Positions 9,953 through 20,014 are shown, counted from the first letter of the stretch. The stretch: 60,493 bases of DNA from Haemophilus sputorum CCUG 13788 (GCF_000238795.1 NZ_AFNK01000037.1:1-60493); one strand, 5' to 3'. Program-made: numbers and translations. The notes: a model not told the origin generated them from the sequence alone.

Positions 9953-10231
9953 TTAAATTTTTAGCATATAGATATTATCTATTTCAGTTCTTTTTAAATA
10001 ATCTACTTTTATCAATTCATTTATAGCTTTAATGAATAAATCTCTTTTTAAGTTAAAAACAGATTCCGAGTTGAAAGTAGTTAACGTTATTTCTTTATTT
10101 TCATTTTTACTTTTTATGATTAATGTGTATAAGACATTTCTAGCATTGCTAGTTAACTTCTTAAAACGTTTCTCTAATGGCAATTTCCTATTAATAATTG
10201 AAAAAATCTTATCATCTACTGTTTTAAGCAT
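9953..10231 (-). CDS. small DNA-binding-like protein of the element
   Basis: A 92-residue basic protein whose helices (RNVLYTLIIKSK, DLFIKAINELIKV) and final strand-like DYLKRTEIDNIYMLKI suggest a winged helix, as in small replication or regulatory proteins. No specific family is recognised. Its ATG overlaps the end of alpA by 8 bp, so the two are translationally coupled. Confidence 0.6.
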   Translation of the reverse strand: MLKTVDDKIFSIINRKLPLEKRFKKLTSNARNVLYTLIIKSKNENKEITLTTFNSESVFNLKRDLFIKAINELIKVDYLKRTEIDNIYMLKI

Positions 10232-10436
10232 AGATCACCTCATTTAGGTTTTTAATGTTGTTTAAGTACCGATTTACATCAGATTCAAAGTAGCCTACGG
10301 AGTTAGCTCCTAGGCTAACTTTTTTGGGAAAATTAGGCTTATAATAAGCAGAACTTTTATCCTGCCAAGTGTAGAATGTACTTTTAGATATTCCTAATAT
10401 CGTTAAAAATTCTTTTACCCTGATTATTCTATCCAT
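10224..10436 (-). CDS. alpA: AlpA-family transcriptional regulator
   Basis: A 70-residue MerR-like helix-turn-helix protein of the AlpA/phage P4 Vis class: RVKEFLTILGISKSTFYTW is the helix-turn-helix, and GYFESDVNRYL is the conserved closing motif. In P4-like prophages and Gram-negative phage-inducible islands AlpA activates excision or satellite genes. It heads the leftward replication module, and its leader holds a terminator-like hairpin at 10458-10489. Confidence 0.8.
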   Translation of the reverse strand: MDRIIRVKEFLTILGISKSTFYTWQDKSSAYYKPNFPKKVSLGANSVGYFESDVNRYLNNIKNLNEVIYA

Positions 10437-10457
10437 GGTAAAACCCCTATATATAAA

Positions 10458-10489
10458 AAGGGTATTACTCTTTAGTTAGTAATACCCTT
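10458..10489 (-). terminator. terminator-like hairpin in the alpA leader
   Basis: A perfect 12-bp inverted repeat (AAGGGTATTACT / AGTAATACCCTT) with 8-base loop. On the minus strand the hairpin is followed by TTTTTATAT, only about 22 bases upstream of the alpA ATG, so transcripts entering from the right would stop before alpA unless prevented. Confidence 0.6.
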
Positions 10490-10870
10490 ATATTATTGCG
10501 TTTAAAAAAATGATCTGTAATATCACTTTTGATAAGGCGTATAGCCTCTATTTCATATATTAATAAGAAATCCTTACTGTTGTATGGTCTAACTAAAATC
10601 AACTTGAGACCATCCTATACTTCCTCCAGATTGCTTGCAAGCATTTTTTGAACAAATTTTCTGCTTTCCAACATAGGAAACTTATCTTATTCATTCTCAT
10701 ATATAACTAATGTTTTCATTAAGAAAATTTTTAAAAATTTCTGTCTAAAAAATAGTCGAATAATACTATTTTACTTTTTTAGATATTTTCCTATTGTTGT
10801 GCTACCATTAACTCACAAGGTAGCATACCAGTGCTTTAATTATTATAGATAATCTATCACTTCATTTTTT

Positions 10871-10891
10871 AGTAACACCAATAGTAACACC
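10871..10891 (+). repeat. AGTAACAC pair in the right end, probable arm site
   Basis: Two AGTAACAC copies with 12-bp pitch, 20 of 21 positions identical to 1987-2007 at the left end of the element and in the same orientation. Confidence 0.65.
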
Positions 10892-10953
10892 GAATACAAT
10901 CCCAACAAATAAAGTTATTATAAATAAAAGACTTATATTACTAGTTCAAGTGA

Positions 10954-10969
10954 GATTATCCCACCAAAT
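10954..10969 (+). other. attR of the integrated element
   Basis: GATTATCCCACCAAAT matches the tRNA-Ala 3' end at 1859-1875 except for one missing T. It is followed by a hairpin terminator that probably served tRNA-Ala before integration. This sets the element at about 9.1 kb (1873-10969). Confidence 0.6.
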
Positions 10970-10976
10970 AAAACAG

Positions 10977-11003
10977 AAGCCTTGAATCATTGATTCGAGG
11001 CTT
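10977..11003 (+). terminator. probable ancestral tRNA-Ala terminator
   Basis: AAGCCTTGAATCA / GATTCGAGGCTT hairpin followed by TTTTCTTTT on the plus strand, directly outside attR. Confidence 0.65.
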
Positions 11004-11046
11004 TTTCTTTTCTGAAATTCAGCAAAGTCTTTATGATTCAATAAAA

Positions 11047-11072
11047 AAGCCCTGAAGCTCACTTCAAGGCTT
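11047..11072 (-). terminator. terminator of ybaB
   Basis: AAGCCCTGAAG-CTCA-CTTCAAGGCTT, 16 bp past the ybaB stop codon; on the minus strand it is followed by a T-run. Confidence 0.7.
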
Positions 11073-11087
11073 ATTCATTATTACTGA

Positions 11088-11417
11088 TTAGAATGGGAAT
11101 TTCATTCCCGGTGGTAATGGCATACCAGCAGTAACGCTTGCCATTTTTTCTTTCTGTAATTCTTCTGCACGGCGTACAGCATCATTAAATGCTGCAGCGA
11201 CTAAATCTTCAACCATCTCTTTATCATCTTCCATCAATGATGGATCGATTTCAATACGGCGACAGTTGTGTGCGCCATTGATCGTTACTTTTACTAAGCC
11301 TGCACCTGATTCGCCAATGACTTCCAGTTGCGCAATCTCTTCTTGCATTTTTTGCATACGCTCTTGCATTTGTTGCGCTTGTTTCATTAGGTTGCCTAAA
11401 CCACCTTTTCCAAACAT
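11088..11417 (-). CDS. ybaB: YbaB/EbfC nucleoid-associated protein
   Basis: Small homodimeric DNA-binding protein of the YbaB family, 109 residues. Typical features: the Met/Gln-rich N-terminal helix ([15 protein letters not shown]), the central sheet with [17 protein letters not shown], and the C-terminal helices ending in [12 protein letters not shown]. In many relatives it sits between dnaX and recR; here it stands alone beside the element, downstream of tonB on the same strand. Confidence 0.95.
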   Translation of the reverse strand: MFGKGGLGNLMKQAQQMQERMQKMQEEIAQLEVIGESGAGLVKVTINGAHNCRRIEIDPSLMEDDKEMVEDLVAAAFNDAVRRAEELQKEKMASVTAGMPLPPGMKFPF

Positions 11418-11438
11418 CTGATGTTCCTCATAAAAATT

Positions 11439-11470
11439 AAAAGACGGCTCATTTTACTGAACCGTCTTTG
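11439..11470 (-). terminator. terminator between tonB and ybaB
   Basis: AAGACGGCTCA / TGAACCGTCTTT hairpin; on the minus strand it ends in TTTTAATTTTT. It follows the paired USS at 11478-11522 behind tonB. Confidence 0.65.
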
Positions 11471-11477
11471 ATTAGGC

Positions 11478-11522
11478 AAGCGGTAGGATTTTGCATTTTT
11501 TTTGCAAAATTGACCCGCTTGT
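11478..11522. repeat. paired inverted uptake signal sequences after tonB
   Basis: CAAGCGG and CCGCTTG cores in inverted orientation around TTTTGCA..TTTTGCAAAA, immediately past the tonB stop codon. Such USS pairs often double as terminators in this family. Confidence 0.7.
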
Positions 11523-11525
11523 ACG

Positions 11526-12449
11526 TTACTCAACTGAGAATTTTACTGGCACGGTAACCTGTGATGGGAAGCCCGCTGGTGGTGCTTCTACACTGGTACT
11601 TTCTACGGCTTTAACTGCAGCACCGTCTAAACTTTCGTTGCCTGAGCTATTTAGCACTCGCACGCCACTAATTTGACCGCTCGGCGATAAATTAAAGCTT
11701 ACGGTTGCCGTTCCCATCTTACGCATCATTTTTTCACGTTTTGGATAGGTATTATTTGCTCGGCGCTGAATCGCACGCTGTAAAGTTGCTCGGTACGCAT
11801 TTATATCACTGCTTGATGCGCCTCCAGCCTTATTACCGCTGCCATTACCGTTGCCACTTGCCGCATTGCCATTTGGTGAGCCATTTGCACTACCAATATT
11901 CCCTTTGCCAAGTGGATTACCATTAGCAATTCCCTCTTTGGCTTCTTTCCCTTGTACTACATTTGGTGCAGCCTTAGCGACAATCCCTTGTTTTACTTCT
12001 GGACCGGTTTCTATTGCTTTAACTGGTTTTTCTACTTTTGGCTTCTCTTTTGGTTTTTCTTTCGGCTTTTCAGGCGGTTTCGGTTTCTCTTTTGGTTTTT
12101 CCGGTGGTTTTTCTTTTGGTTTTTCTTTCGGTTTTTCTGGTGGTTTTGGCACAACTTTTGGCTCAGGAATAGCCTCTTCAACCGGTTCTGGTTTTGGCTC
12201 TTCAATGACCTCTTCTGGCTCTGGAGCTTTCTCTGGTGCTTTTTCCTCTGGAGTCGGTTCTGTTGTCACTGCCACCTCAGGTTGTTCAGCAAGAGCAGCC
12301 ATCATTTCCATCGAAATACTGGAAACTTCTTCTTCAACAACTGGTTTCGTGTCAGTTAAACGCAAACTCAAAAACCAAAATAAAGCGACCGCCATCGCAT
12401 GTAGGATGATGGAGGTTGCTAAACCAATCCGAGAATTTGTTTTATCCAT
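11526..12449 (-). CDS. tonB: TonB energy-transducing protein
   Basis: Inner-membrane anchored periplasmic protein that passes proton-motive-force energy from ExbB/ExbD to outer-membrane iron and haem receptors. It has a cytoplasmic start, one membrane segment (about residues 10-28), a long Pro/Lys/Glu spacer (PEKPKEKPK repeats, about 90-145), a Gly/Asn-rich stretch, and the C-terminal TonB domain (ATVSFNLSPSGQISGVRVLN, ending PVKFSVE). Length 307. It is third in exbB-exbD-tonB, the order of the second Ton system in Actinobacillus pleuropneumoniae. No clear Fur box was found by eye. Confidence 0.93.
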   Translation of the reverse strand: MDKTNSRIGLATSIILHAMAVALFWFLSLRLTDTKPVVEEEVSSISMEMMAALAEQPEVAVTTEPTPEEKAPEKAPEPEEVIEEPKPEPVEEAIPEPKVVPKPPEKPKEKPKEKPPEKPKEKPKPPEKPKEKPKEKPKVEKPVKAIETGPEVKQGIVAKAAPNVVQGKEAKEGIANGNPLGKGNIGSANGSPNGNAASGNGNGSGNKAGGASSSDINAYRATLQRAIQRRANNTYPKREKMMRKMGTATVSFNLSPSGQISGVRVLNSSGNESLDGAAVKAVESTSVEAPPAGFPSQVTVPVKFSVE

Positions 12450-12465
12450 TCTCTCATCCTATTTG

Positions 12466-12852
12466 CTATTTGCCATTATCTTTACGTGTAATAATGCCAA
12501 CATTTTTAATGTCATTAGCAGACAATAAATCCGTTAACTCAACAAATTTCTCAAAGCTAACCGCACCATCAACTTTTAAGGTAACACGCTGGGCTTTATC
12601 CCAAGTACGAATCTCATTAGTTAATTGTTCTTTGTCTGTTGGCTTATCGTTAAAGTAGAACTGATTATCGGCCGTAATCGTGATGAGTTTTGCCAAATCA
12701 TCCGCTTTCACATTTTGCGTTGTGGTAGCTTTTGGCACATTCACTTGAATCTTACCTTGCGAGATAAATGAGGCTGTTACCAACACAATCGCAAGCAACA
12801 CCAACATAATATCGATAAAAGGAATAATGTTGATTTCATCAAATTTTTTCAT
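12466..12852 (-). CDS. exbD: biopolymer transport protein ExbD
   Basis: Component of the ExbBD proton channel. The N-terminus [20 protein letters not shown] is the family signature, with the essential membrane Asp in IDIMLVLL near residue 14. The periplasmic domain follows ([19 protein letters not shown]). Length 128. It lies 39 bp after exbB and 16 bp before tonB. Confidence 0.95.
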   Translation of the reverse strand: MKKFDEINIIPFIDIMLVLLAIVLVTASFISQGKIQVNVPKATTTQNVKADDLAKLITITADNQFYFNDKPTDKEQLTNEIRTWDKAQRVTLKVDGAVSFEKFVELTDLLSANDIKNVGIITRKDNGK

Positions 12853-12891
12853 TGAACACCTCGTTAATTTCTTGAAAAATTCGACCGCTTG

Positions 12892-13341
12892 TTAAGCGTC
12901 TTTACGAGCGTGTAATGCTTGCCATCTGAGTTTATTTTCATCTACTTTACGGTTAAAACCGCTATAAAACATCATTGCGGGAATAGCGACTAAAATACCT
13001 GCTGCCGTTGCTTTTAGCGCTAAAGAAAGGTGAACCATGATAGATGCTGCATCAATCTCTCCACCAGCATGACCTAACTCATAGAAAGTTAATAAAATCC
13101 CGATCACTGTTCCTAATAAGCCGATATAAGGCGCATTTGCCCCAATCGTTGAAATTGTGGTTAAGTTACGCGTGAGATCAATTTCTAGTTCTTCTTGAGT
13201 CTCATATTCGGCCACTTTTAAGTTGCTATAAAATAAAATTCGTTCAACAATTTTCCAGACTAAAATAATGCTCATTAAGCCTAATAAGCCTAAAATAATG
13301 TAGTCAATGTATGCTTGTAAGAATTGAAATAGTTGCTCCAT
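12892..13341 (-). CDS. exbB: biopolymer transport protein ExbB
   Basis: Pentameric partner of ExbD with three membrane segments; residues 10-30, about 85-110 and 118-140 are hydrophobic, and [13 protein letters not shown] is the conserved MotA/TolQ/ExbB motif. The start at 13341 ([15 protein letters not shown]) is chosen because it matches family N-termini and has AGAGGA upstream; a longer frame from 13383 has no such support. Length 149. First gene of the exbB-exbD-tonB operon. Confidence 0.92.
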   Translation of the reverse strand: MEQLFQFLQAYIDYIILGLLGLMSIILVWKIVERILFYSNLKVAEYETQEELEIDLTRNLTTISTIGANAPYIGLLGTVIGILLTFYELGHAGGEIDAASIMVHLSLALKATAAGILVAIPAMMFYSGFNRKVDENKLRWQALHARKDA

Positions 13342-13491
13342 AACGTCCTCTACGGAAAATAAAGAAAAAATGCGATAACGCATTTGAAAATTGTTCGTAA
13401 TTATACTGGGTGCATTAAAAATTTCAACTTGAAATAATAGAGATTCTCTTTTAGATTTAGTGATATATTACGCTTTTTTTCAGCGAGAATA

Positions 13492-13824
13492 ATGATGGAA
13501 ACCTTTACTGAAATTAGCCCACAACAAGCTTGGGAATTGTTACAAACCGAAGAAAATGCTGTGCTAGTCGATATTCGTGATAATATTCGTTTTACTTATA
13601 GCCACCCACAAGGGGCTTTTCATTTAACCAATCAAAGTTATGGGCAATTTTTAGATGAGGTCGATTACGAAGACCCCATCATTGTCAGTTGCTATCATGG
13701 CAATTCTAGTCGTAATACCGCACAATTTTTAGTTGAGCAAGGTTTCGAACAAGTTTATAGCCTTGCCGGTGGATTTGATGGTTGGATGCGAGCAGAATTA
13801 CCTATTGAAACCGCATATCCTTAA
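13492..13824 (+). CDS. glpE: thiosulfate sulfurtransferase GlpE
   Basis: Single-domain rhodanese moving sulfane sulfur from thiosulfate to cyanide or other acceptors in the cytoplasm. The catalytic loop CYHGNSS with its Cys is near residue 67, and the family start [10 protein letters not shown] and end GGFDGWM are present. Length 110. Two adjacent ATG codons are possible starts. It precedes cnoX by 35 bp and may be cotranscribed. Confidence 0.9.
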   Translation: MMETFTEISPQQAWELLQTEENAVLVDIRDNIRFTYSHPQGAFHLTNQSYGQFLDEVDYEDPIIVSCYHGNSSRNTAQFLVEQGFEQVYSLAGGFDGWMRAELPIETAYP

Positions 13825-13859
13825 CCCTATTTGGCACATATTTATAAAAGGTATAGAGA

Positions 13860-14705
13860 ATGGATTATATTGTTAACGTTACCGAAGCAAATTTTAGCGA
13901 AGTGTGGCAAGCCACCCAGCAGATTCCTGTTGTATTTAGCTTTACCTCTTTGCAAGATGTTGCTTCTATTGAAACTGATGCCATGCTCAGACGCTTAGTC
14001 GACGAGTACCCCAAACAATTTCTATTAGCCACCGTCAATTGCGATGAACAGCGTGAACTTGCGATGCAATTTCGTGTGCAAACCTTACCTACGCTCTACT
14101 TTTTTTCAAACGGTCAACCCATTGATATGGCGCAAGGTAAACTCAGTGAGCAAGAGCTACGCATACGTTTAGCCAACATTTTACCGAAAGAAGAAGAACT
14201 CAAATTCAATCGTGCCTTAGAATTATTGCAAGATGAACGTTATGAGCAAGCACTTCCATTATTAAAATCAGCTTGGGAGCTGAGCGAGAAAAAAAATAGT
14301 GATTTTGCCTTGCTCTATGCAGAAACATTTATTGTGATGAAGAAAACGGAAGAAGCCAAAGCCGTATTAACCCAAATTCCGATTCAAGACCGAGATTCTC
14401 GCTGGCAAGGGCTTCAAGCACAAATTGAATTGTTAGAACAAGCCGCTGAGTCGCCTGAATTACAACAATTACAAGCCGATTACGCCACTAAAAAAACACC
14501 AGAAATTGCGATACGTCTAGCAAACCAGTTGCACCAAGTCGGTAAAAATGAAGAAGCCTTAACGCTCTTATTTGAATGGTTAAAAGGTGATTTAAATGCA
14601 GGCAATGGTGAGGTAAAAAGTCAATTTTTAGCCATTCTTTCAGCATTAGGCAGCGATGCTATCGTACCGAAATTTAGAAGACAGCTTTATTCTTTGCTTT
14701 ATTAA
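13860..14705 (+). CDS. cnoX: thioredoxin-fold co-chaperone CnoX (YbbN)
   Basis: Holdase/thioredoxin-like protein working with GroEL and DnaK under oxidative stress in relatives. An N-terminal thioredoxin fold (about 1-105, with LPTLYFFSNGQP holding the cis-Pro) is followed by TPR-like helices (FNRALELLQDERYEQALPLL). The usual CXXC is absent: the active-site position reads FTSLQD, so it is unlikely to be a reductase. Length 281, normal for the family. Confidence 0.9.
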   Translation: MDYIVNVTEANFSEVWQATQQIPVVFSFTSLQDVASIETDAMLRRLVDEYPKQFLLATVNCDEQRELAMQFRVQTLPTLYFFSNGQPIDMAQGKLSEQELRIRLANILPKEEELKFNRALELLQDERYEQALPLLKSAWELSEKKNSDFALLYAETFIVMKKTEEAKAVLTQIPIQDRDSRWQGLQAQIELLEQAAESPELQQLQADYATKKTPEIAIRLANQLHQVGKNEEALTLLFEWLKGDLNAGNGEVKSQFLAILSALGSDAIVPKFRRQLYSLLY

Positions 14706-15707
<1,002 letters not shown>

Positions 15708-15708
15708 T

Positions 15709-16464
15709 ATGAGTTTTACTGTTATTATTCCTGCCCGCTATGCTTCGAGCCGCTTACCTCGTAAGCCTTTGCTTGATATTGCAGGCAAACCGATGATTCA
15801 GCATGTTTGGGAAAAAGCCCAGCAAGCAGGCGCTAACCGCGTAATTATCGCCACAGATCATCCTGAAATTGAAGCAGTTGCCCACGCTTTTGGTGCAGAA
15901 GTTTGCATGACATCTACCGCCCACAATTCTGGTACTGAGCGCTTAGCAGAAGTGATCGAAAAAATGGCGATTGCCAATAATGAAATTATTGTAAATGTAC
16001 AAGGCGATGAGCCATTGATTCCACCAGTCATTGTGGCGCAAGTGGCTGAAAACTTAGATAAATACCAAGTGAATATGGCAACGCTTGCGGTAAAACTGAA
16101 CACGAAAGAAGAACTCTTTAATCCGAATGCAGTAAAAACCTTAACAGATCAACATGGTTTTGCGCTTTATTTCTCTCGTGCGCCCATTCCATTTGCACGT
16201 GATCATTTTGCGGATTGTGACGATGCTTTTGTTGCGAGTCAAAACTACCTTCGCCATATTGGCATTTATGCCTACCGTGCAGGCTTTGTAAAACAATATG
16301 TTGCTTGGCAACCGACAACGCTAGAGCAGCTAGAATCATTAGAGCAACTGCGCGCATTGTGGTATGGCGAAAAAATTCACCTTGAATTAGCCAAAGAAGT
16401 TCCTCAAGTGGGTGTGGATACCGCTGAAGATTTAGAAAGAGTCCGTGCGATTCTAAGCGCATAA
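15709..16464 (+). CDS. kdsB: CMP-KDO synthetase
   Basis: 3-deoxy-manno-octulosonate cytidylyltransferase, activates KDO for lipopolysaccharide inner-core synthesis. Start [20 protein letters not shown] is the nucleotide-binding family signature; further motifs are [11 protein letters not shown] and YFSRAPIPF. Start at 15709 preferred over an upstream ATG that lies inside trxB. Length 251. Tightly linked to trxB. Confidence 0.95.
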   Translation: MSFTVIIPARYASSRLPRKPLLDIAGKPMIQHVWEKAQQAGANRVIIATDHPEIEAVAHAFGAEVCMTSTAHNSGTERLAEVIEKMAIANNEIIVNVQGDEPLIPPVIVAQVAENLDKYQVNMATLAVKLNTKEELFNPNAVKTLTDQHGFALYFSRAPIPFARDHFADCDDAFVASQNYLRHIGIYAYRAGFVKQYVAWQPTTLEQLESLEQLRALWYGEKIHLELAKEVPQVGVDTAEDLERVRAILSA

Positions 16465-16574
16465 CAAGCGGTCATTTTTACAAAATCTTTTGCAAACTAG
16501 ACGTTTTGTTACAATGGGCGCATTACACTATGCGCTCAATTTTTATTTCAGCGGAATCCCGCATTGGAGAAATT

Positions 16575-17000
16575 ATGTTAGGAAATATCTTAGGCTCTGT
16601 TGCCTCTTCTATTTTAAACAACGGCAACAATAGTCAATCTACGGCTATCAACCTCATCAAAGCTTTATTGCAATCGCAAGGTGGCATTGAAGGCATTATC
16701 GCTCGTTTCCAACAAAGTGGTTTAGAAGGCGTATTAAAATCTTGGATCAGCGCAGATGAACCAAATCAACCTATTACTGCTAATCAAGTAACTGAAGTCG
16801 TTGGCCAAGAAAATATGGCTGTGGCAGCACAAGAAGTGGGCGTAGATGAAAAAGATGCTAGCGACATTTTGGCACAATACTTGCCAAAATTAGTCGATAT
16901 GATCACACCAGATGGTAAACTACCAGACTTAAAAAATTTCAGTACTAACGATTTAATTGCACAAGCTGCAAAAGGCATGCTAGGGAATTTATTTAAATAA
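16575..17000 (+). CDS. YidB family protein (DUF937)
   Basis: A 141-residue soluble protein resembling E. coli YidB: MLGNILGSVASSIL at the start, then a helical domain with GLEGVLKSWISADEPNQPIT and a C-terminal DILAQYLPKLVDMITPDGKLP. The function of the family is unknown. Start chosen at 16575, after GGAGAAATT; the frame is open further upstream without a good ribosome binding site. Its stop overlaps the next ATG (TAATG). Confidence 0.85.
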   Translation: MLGNILGSVASSILNNGNNSQSTAINLIKALLQSQGGIEGIIARFQQSGLEGVLKSWISADEPNQPITANQVTEVVGQENMAVAAQEVGVDEKDASDILAQYLPKLVDMITPDGKLPDLKNFSTNDLIAQAAKGMLGNLFK

Positions 17001-17419
17001 TGTGTCAAGTTTACCGCTCTACCGCTAAAAAAGGCTTTTGGTTAGCTAGCTTATATAATTGGGTCACCATTTTAGGCTTAAACCAATTCTTTACTAGCAA
17101 CGTACTGACAGAAACCGATCCTATCGTATTCTCATGGATGGGACAGGTTCTAATTTTGCTCTGGGGAGCGGTTTACTTTTGGCGAGCACATCGATTTAAT
17201 CAAGCGCCCTTACTCACAAGCATATTTGCGATTACTAAGTTTATCTATTTCATCGCTTGGCTTTATTGGCTGCTTAATTTCCCAGAAAAACTAGATGCCC
17301 TTGCAGGTCAATCCATGTGGCTATTCTGTTTCTTCGCAGGCTATGGCTATATTGAACTTATGTTTGCAGGTTTCTTTAGTTTAGTTGCTTGGCATACATT
17401 TAAAGGGCATTATCGTTAA
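17000..17419 (+). CDS. small inner-membrane protein of unknown function
   Basis: 139 residues with four hydrophobic segments (about 12-32, 45-62, 75-95, 105-130) rich in Trp, Phe and Tyr. No family recognised. It overlaps the yidB-like gene by one base, so the two are cotranslated, and a bidirectional terminator follows. Confidence 0.75.
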   Translation: MCQVYRSTAKKGFWLASLYNWVTILGLNQFFTSNVLTETDPIVFSWMGQVLILLWGAVYFWRAHRFNQAPLLTSIFAITKFIYFIAWLYWLLNFPEKLDALAGQSMWLFCFFAGYGYIELMFAGFFSLVAWHTFKGHYR

Positions 17420-17441
17420 GCTCGTTTACTTAATGCAAAAT

Positions 17442-17480
17442 AAAAGGACTGACTTTGAAAAACTCAAAATCAGTCCTTTT
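17442..17480. terminator. bidirectional terminator
   Basis: AAAAGGACTGA.. / ..TCAGTCCTTTT, 17-bp near-perfect arms, between the membrane protein gene and the convergent clpX. Confidence 0.88.
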
Positions 17481-17501
17481 TTATGCGTTTATTGAAGTCA
17501 A

Positions 17502-18746
17502 TTACTCAATAACTGGTTTATCGCCATTGGTTACACAACCTTCATCCACCATCACTTTTTTCGCATTTAATGTTGGTAGATCGTACATCGTATCGAGTAA
17601 CAAGCCTTCTACGATCGAACGTAAACCCCTTGCACCTGTTTTACGCGCAATCGCTTTTTTAGCAATTGCAATAAGCGCAGCTTCACTAAATTCAAGTTGC
17701 ACGTTTTCCATTTCGAATAATGCTTGATACTGTTTAATTATTGCATTTTTCGGCTCAGTCAGAATTTTAATCAATGCTGCTTCATCTAATTCTTGTAACG
17801 GCGTAACAACCGGTAAACGGCCGATAAGCTCTGGAATTAAACCAAAATGCACTAAATCTTCTGGCTCAACTTGTTTGAAAAGCTCGGTCAAATCTTGGCG
17901 ATCTTTATCATTTTTCAGATCTGCTGCAAACCCGATCCCACCTTGTTTATTCGTGCGTTTTTCAACAATTTTATCTAATCCAGCAAAAGCACCACCACAA
18001 ATAAAGAGAATTTTTGAAGTATCTACTGGTATCGTTTCGCCTTTAGGATGTTTGCGAGAACCTTGCGGGTTAATGTTCGCTACCGTGCCTTCAAGCAATT
18101 TTAAAAGCGCTTGTTGGACACCTTCACCTGAAACATCGCGGGTAATTGAAGCGCTTTCTGATTTACGCGTGATTTTGTCGATCTCATCAATAAATACAAT
18201 GCCACGCTCAGCTTGTTCTGCATCAAAATCGCATTTCATCAACAATTTTTGGATAACGTTTTCCACGTCTTCACCCACATAACCAGCTTGAGTCAATGTT
18301 GTCGCATCTGCAACAGCAAATGGTACATTTAAGCGACGTGCTAAAGTTTCAGCCAATAAAGTTTTACCACTACCTGTTGGGCCAATTAACAAGATATTAC
18401 TTTTACCTAACTCAACGCCATTCGTTGCTTCGTGGTTGCTAAATGCTGATTTTAAGCGCTTATAGTGGTTATAAACCGCGACAGAAAGCACTTTTTTCGC
18501 ATATTCTTGCCCGATAACATAATCGTTTAAATGCGCCGTCATTTCATGCGGCGTTGGAACGTTATCGAAGAATTTTTTCTCATCTTGCACTTCATCAATT
18601 AACGGTTCTTCTTGACCGTTAATCAGCGCGTAAGATTCGTCAATACAATCGTTACAAATAAAGCCTTCTGTGCCTTCGATCAATTGATCAACTTCAGAAC
18701 GTTTTTTACCACAAAAACTGCAATGTGGTTCTTTTTCAAATGTCAT
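17502..18746 (-). CDS. clpX: ClpX, ATPase subunit of ClpXP
   Basis: AAA+ unfoldase that feeds substrates to ClpP. N-terminal C4 zinc-binding domain ([10 protein letters not shown] ... CNDC), Walker A GPTGSGKT, Walker B IVFIDEID, pore loop GYVGEDVE, and [11 protein letters not shown] near the C-terminus. Length 414. Its ATG overlaps the clpP stop by one base, so the two subunits are coupled. Confidence 0.97.
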   Translation of the reverse strand: MTFEKEPHCSFCGKKRSEVDQLIEGTEGFICNDCIDESYALINGQEEPLIDEVQDEKKFFDNVPTPHEMTAHLNDYVIGQEYAKKVLSVAVYNHYKRLKSAFSNHEATNGVELGKSNILLIGPTGSGKTLLAETLARRLNVPFAVADATTLTQAGYVGEDVENVIQKLLMKCDFDAEQAERGIVFIDEIDKITRKSESASITRDVSGEGVQQALLKLLEGTVANINPQGSRKHPKGETIPVDTSKILFICGGAFAGLDKIVEKRTNKQGGIGFAADLKNDKDRQDLTELFKQVEPEDLVHFGLIPELIGRLPVVTPLQELDEAALIKILTEPKNAIIKQYQALFEMENVQLEFSEAALIAIAKKAIARKTGARGLRSIVEGLLLDTMYDLPTLNAKKVMVDEGCVTNGDKPVIE

Positions 18747-19339
18747 TATGCAGCCTCCCCACGAGAGGTTAATACTTTATCAATCAAGCCATATTCCATC
18801 GCTTCTGTCGCTGACATAAAGTTATCGCGCTCAGTATCTGCAGCAAGTTTCTCAAATGGCTGACCACTATGCTCTGCCATTTTACGGGTAAGCATCTCTT
18901 TTAATTTCAAAATTTCACGAGCGTGAATTTCAATATCGGTTGCTTGACCTCTTGCTCCACCTAAAGGTTGGTGAATCATTACACGCGCATTTGGCAATGC
19001 AAAGCGTTTACCTTTTGCGCCACCAGAAAGTAAAAATGCACCCATTGAACAAGCTTGACCGGTGCAAAGCGTTGCTACATCAGGTTTAATAAAATTCATG
19101 GTGTCATAAATTGCTAAACCTGCAGTTACCACACCGCCTGGACTGTTAATGTATAAATAAATATCTTTTTCTGGATCTTCAGCTTCTAAAAAAAGTAATT
19201 GTGCGACAATTAAGTTCGCCATTTGGTCTTCTACCTGACCGTTTAAAAAGATGATTCGCTCTTTTAAAAGGCGAGAATAAATGTCGTAAGAACGCTCCCC
19301 TTTTGAGGTTTGTTCTACCACCATTGGGATCAATGCCAT
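18746..19339 (-). CDS. clpP: ClpP protease subunit
   Basis: Serine peptidase forming the tetradecameric chamber of ClpXP/ClpAP. Catalytic Ser in [11 protein letters not shown], His in MIHQPLGG, Asp in [10 protein letters not shown]. Length 197 with the usual short propeptide. First gene of clpP-clpX. Confidence 0.97.
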   Translation of the reverse strand: MALIPMVVEQTSKGERSYDIYSRLLKERIIFLNGQVEDQMANLIVAQLLFLEAEDPEKDIYLYINSPGGVVTAGLAIYDTMNFIKPDVATLCTGQACSMGAFLLSGGAKGKRFALPNARVMIHQPLGGARGQATDIEIHAREILKLKEMLTRKMAEHSGQPFEKLAADTERDNFMSATEAMEYGLIDKVLTSRGEAA

Positions 19340-19458
19340 GTGATATTCCTTTTGAGACTAAATTCGATTAAACAGGCGTATTTTAGCAAACTTTCAGTAA
19401 ATCCTTAACAACAAGCGGTCAGATTGTTACAATCTTTTACCATTTAATAGGATATCGT

Positions 19459-19854
19459 ATGCAATTTACTGAAATTAAAGAAAAATTTGCGCTTTGCAAA
19501 TCTTGGGAAGAAAGATACCGCTTGTTAATTCAATTAAGTCGATTACTGCCGAAACCCAGTGAAGCAGAGTTAGCTAACTTAGCTGAAATTGAAGGCTGTG
19601 AAAGTCGTTTATGGTTTAGCTGGACAATCACACCGAGAACCGTTTTAGCTTATAGCGATGCTCGATTGATGCAAGGCTTGCTCATGGTTATTCGCACCTT
19701 GCTATTAGAAACACCAACAGAGGCAATTTCTAACATCAATTTACCCGCTTTATTTGATGAGCTAAAAATCTCCAACCATCTTACTAGCACGCGCTTAAAT
19801 GGTATCGCTGAACTTCAACGCTTAATTCAACAAACAGCAAAACAAAATCCCTAG
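19459..19854 (+). CDS. SufE/CsdE-family sulfur acceptor protein
   Basis: 131 residues. The family accepts persulfide sulfur from a cysteine desulfurase (SufS or CsdA) for Fe-S cluster or other sulfur transfer. The acceptor Cys lies in IEGCESRLWF near residue 47; the start (KSWEERYRLLIQLSRLLP) and RLNGIAELQ near the end are family features. Which desulfurase it serves is not shown here. Stands alone between a USS and a terminator. Confidence 0.85.
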   Translation: MQFTEIKEKFALCKSWEERYRLLIQLSRLLPKPSEAELANLAEIEGCESRLWFSWTITPRTVLAYSDARLMQGLLMVIRTLLLETPTEAISNINLPALFDELKISNHLTSTRLNGIAELQRLIQQTAKQNP

Positions 19855-19860
19855 ATAGAA

Positions 19861-19890
19861 AAAGGCCTCTGAATCAATCAGAGGCCTTTT
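19861..19890. terminator. bidirectional terminator after the sufE-like gene
   Basis: AAAGGCCTCTGA-ATCAA-TCAGAGGCCTTTT hairpin directly after the stop codon, ahead of the convergent tRNA-Asp genes. Confidence 0.9.
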
Positions 19891-19922
19891 CCCATTAACC
19901 AAGGAGGATAATATGAAATAAG

Positions 19923-19999
19923 TGGCGGAACGGACGGGACTCGAACCCGCGACCCCCTGCGTGACAGGCAGGTATTCTAACCAGCTGAACTACCGCTCC
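19923..19999 (-). tRNA. tRNA-Asp (anticodon GTC), copy 1
   Basis: Minus-strand cloverleaf with acceptor GGAGCGG / CCGTTCC, anticodon stem CCTGC/GCAGG, loop CTGTCAC, CCA encoded. It differs from copy 2 only in the acceptor stem, where a C-G pair here corresponds to U-A there. Confidence 0.96.
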
Positions 20000-20014
20000 A
20001 CACGATAATAAGAT

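Larger units (their letters stand above)
10437..11087. other. right end of the element and junction region without genes
   Basis: No gene seen. It contains the alpA leader hairpin, AT-rich DNA, the arm-site pair at 10871-10891, attR at 10954-10969, then chromosomal terminators at 10977-11003 and 11047-11072. Confidence 0.6.

Noticed and set aside
11851-12528. Long plus-strand frames rich in Phe, Gly and Trp opposite tonB
   Set aside because: They mirror the Pro/Lys/Glu repeats of tonB on the other strand; no ribosome binding site and no family resemblance.
13342-13383. Longer exbB start
   Set aside because: The 14 extra codons do not match ExbB N-termini, and the internal ATG has a proper ribosome binding site.
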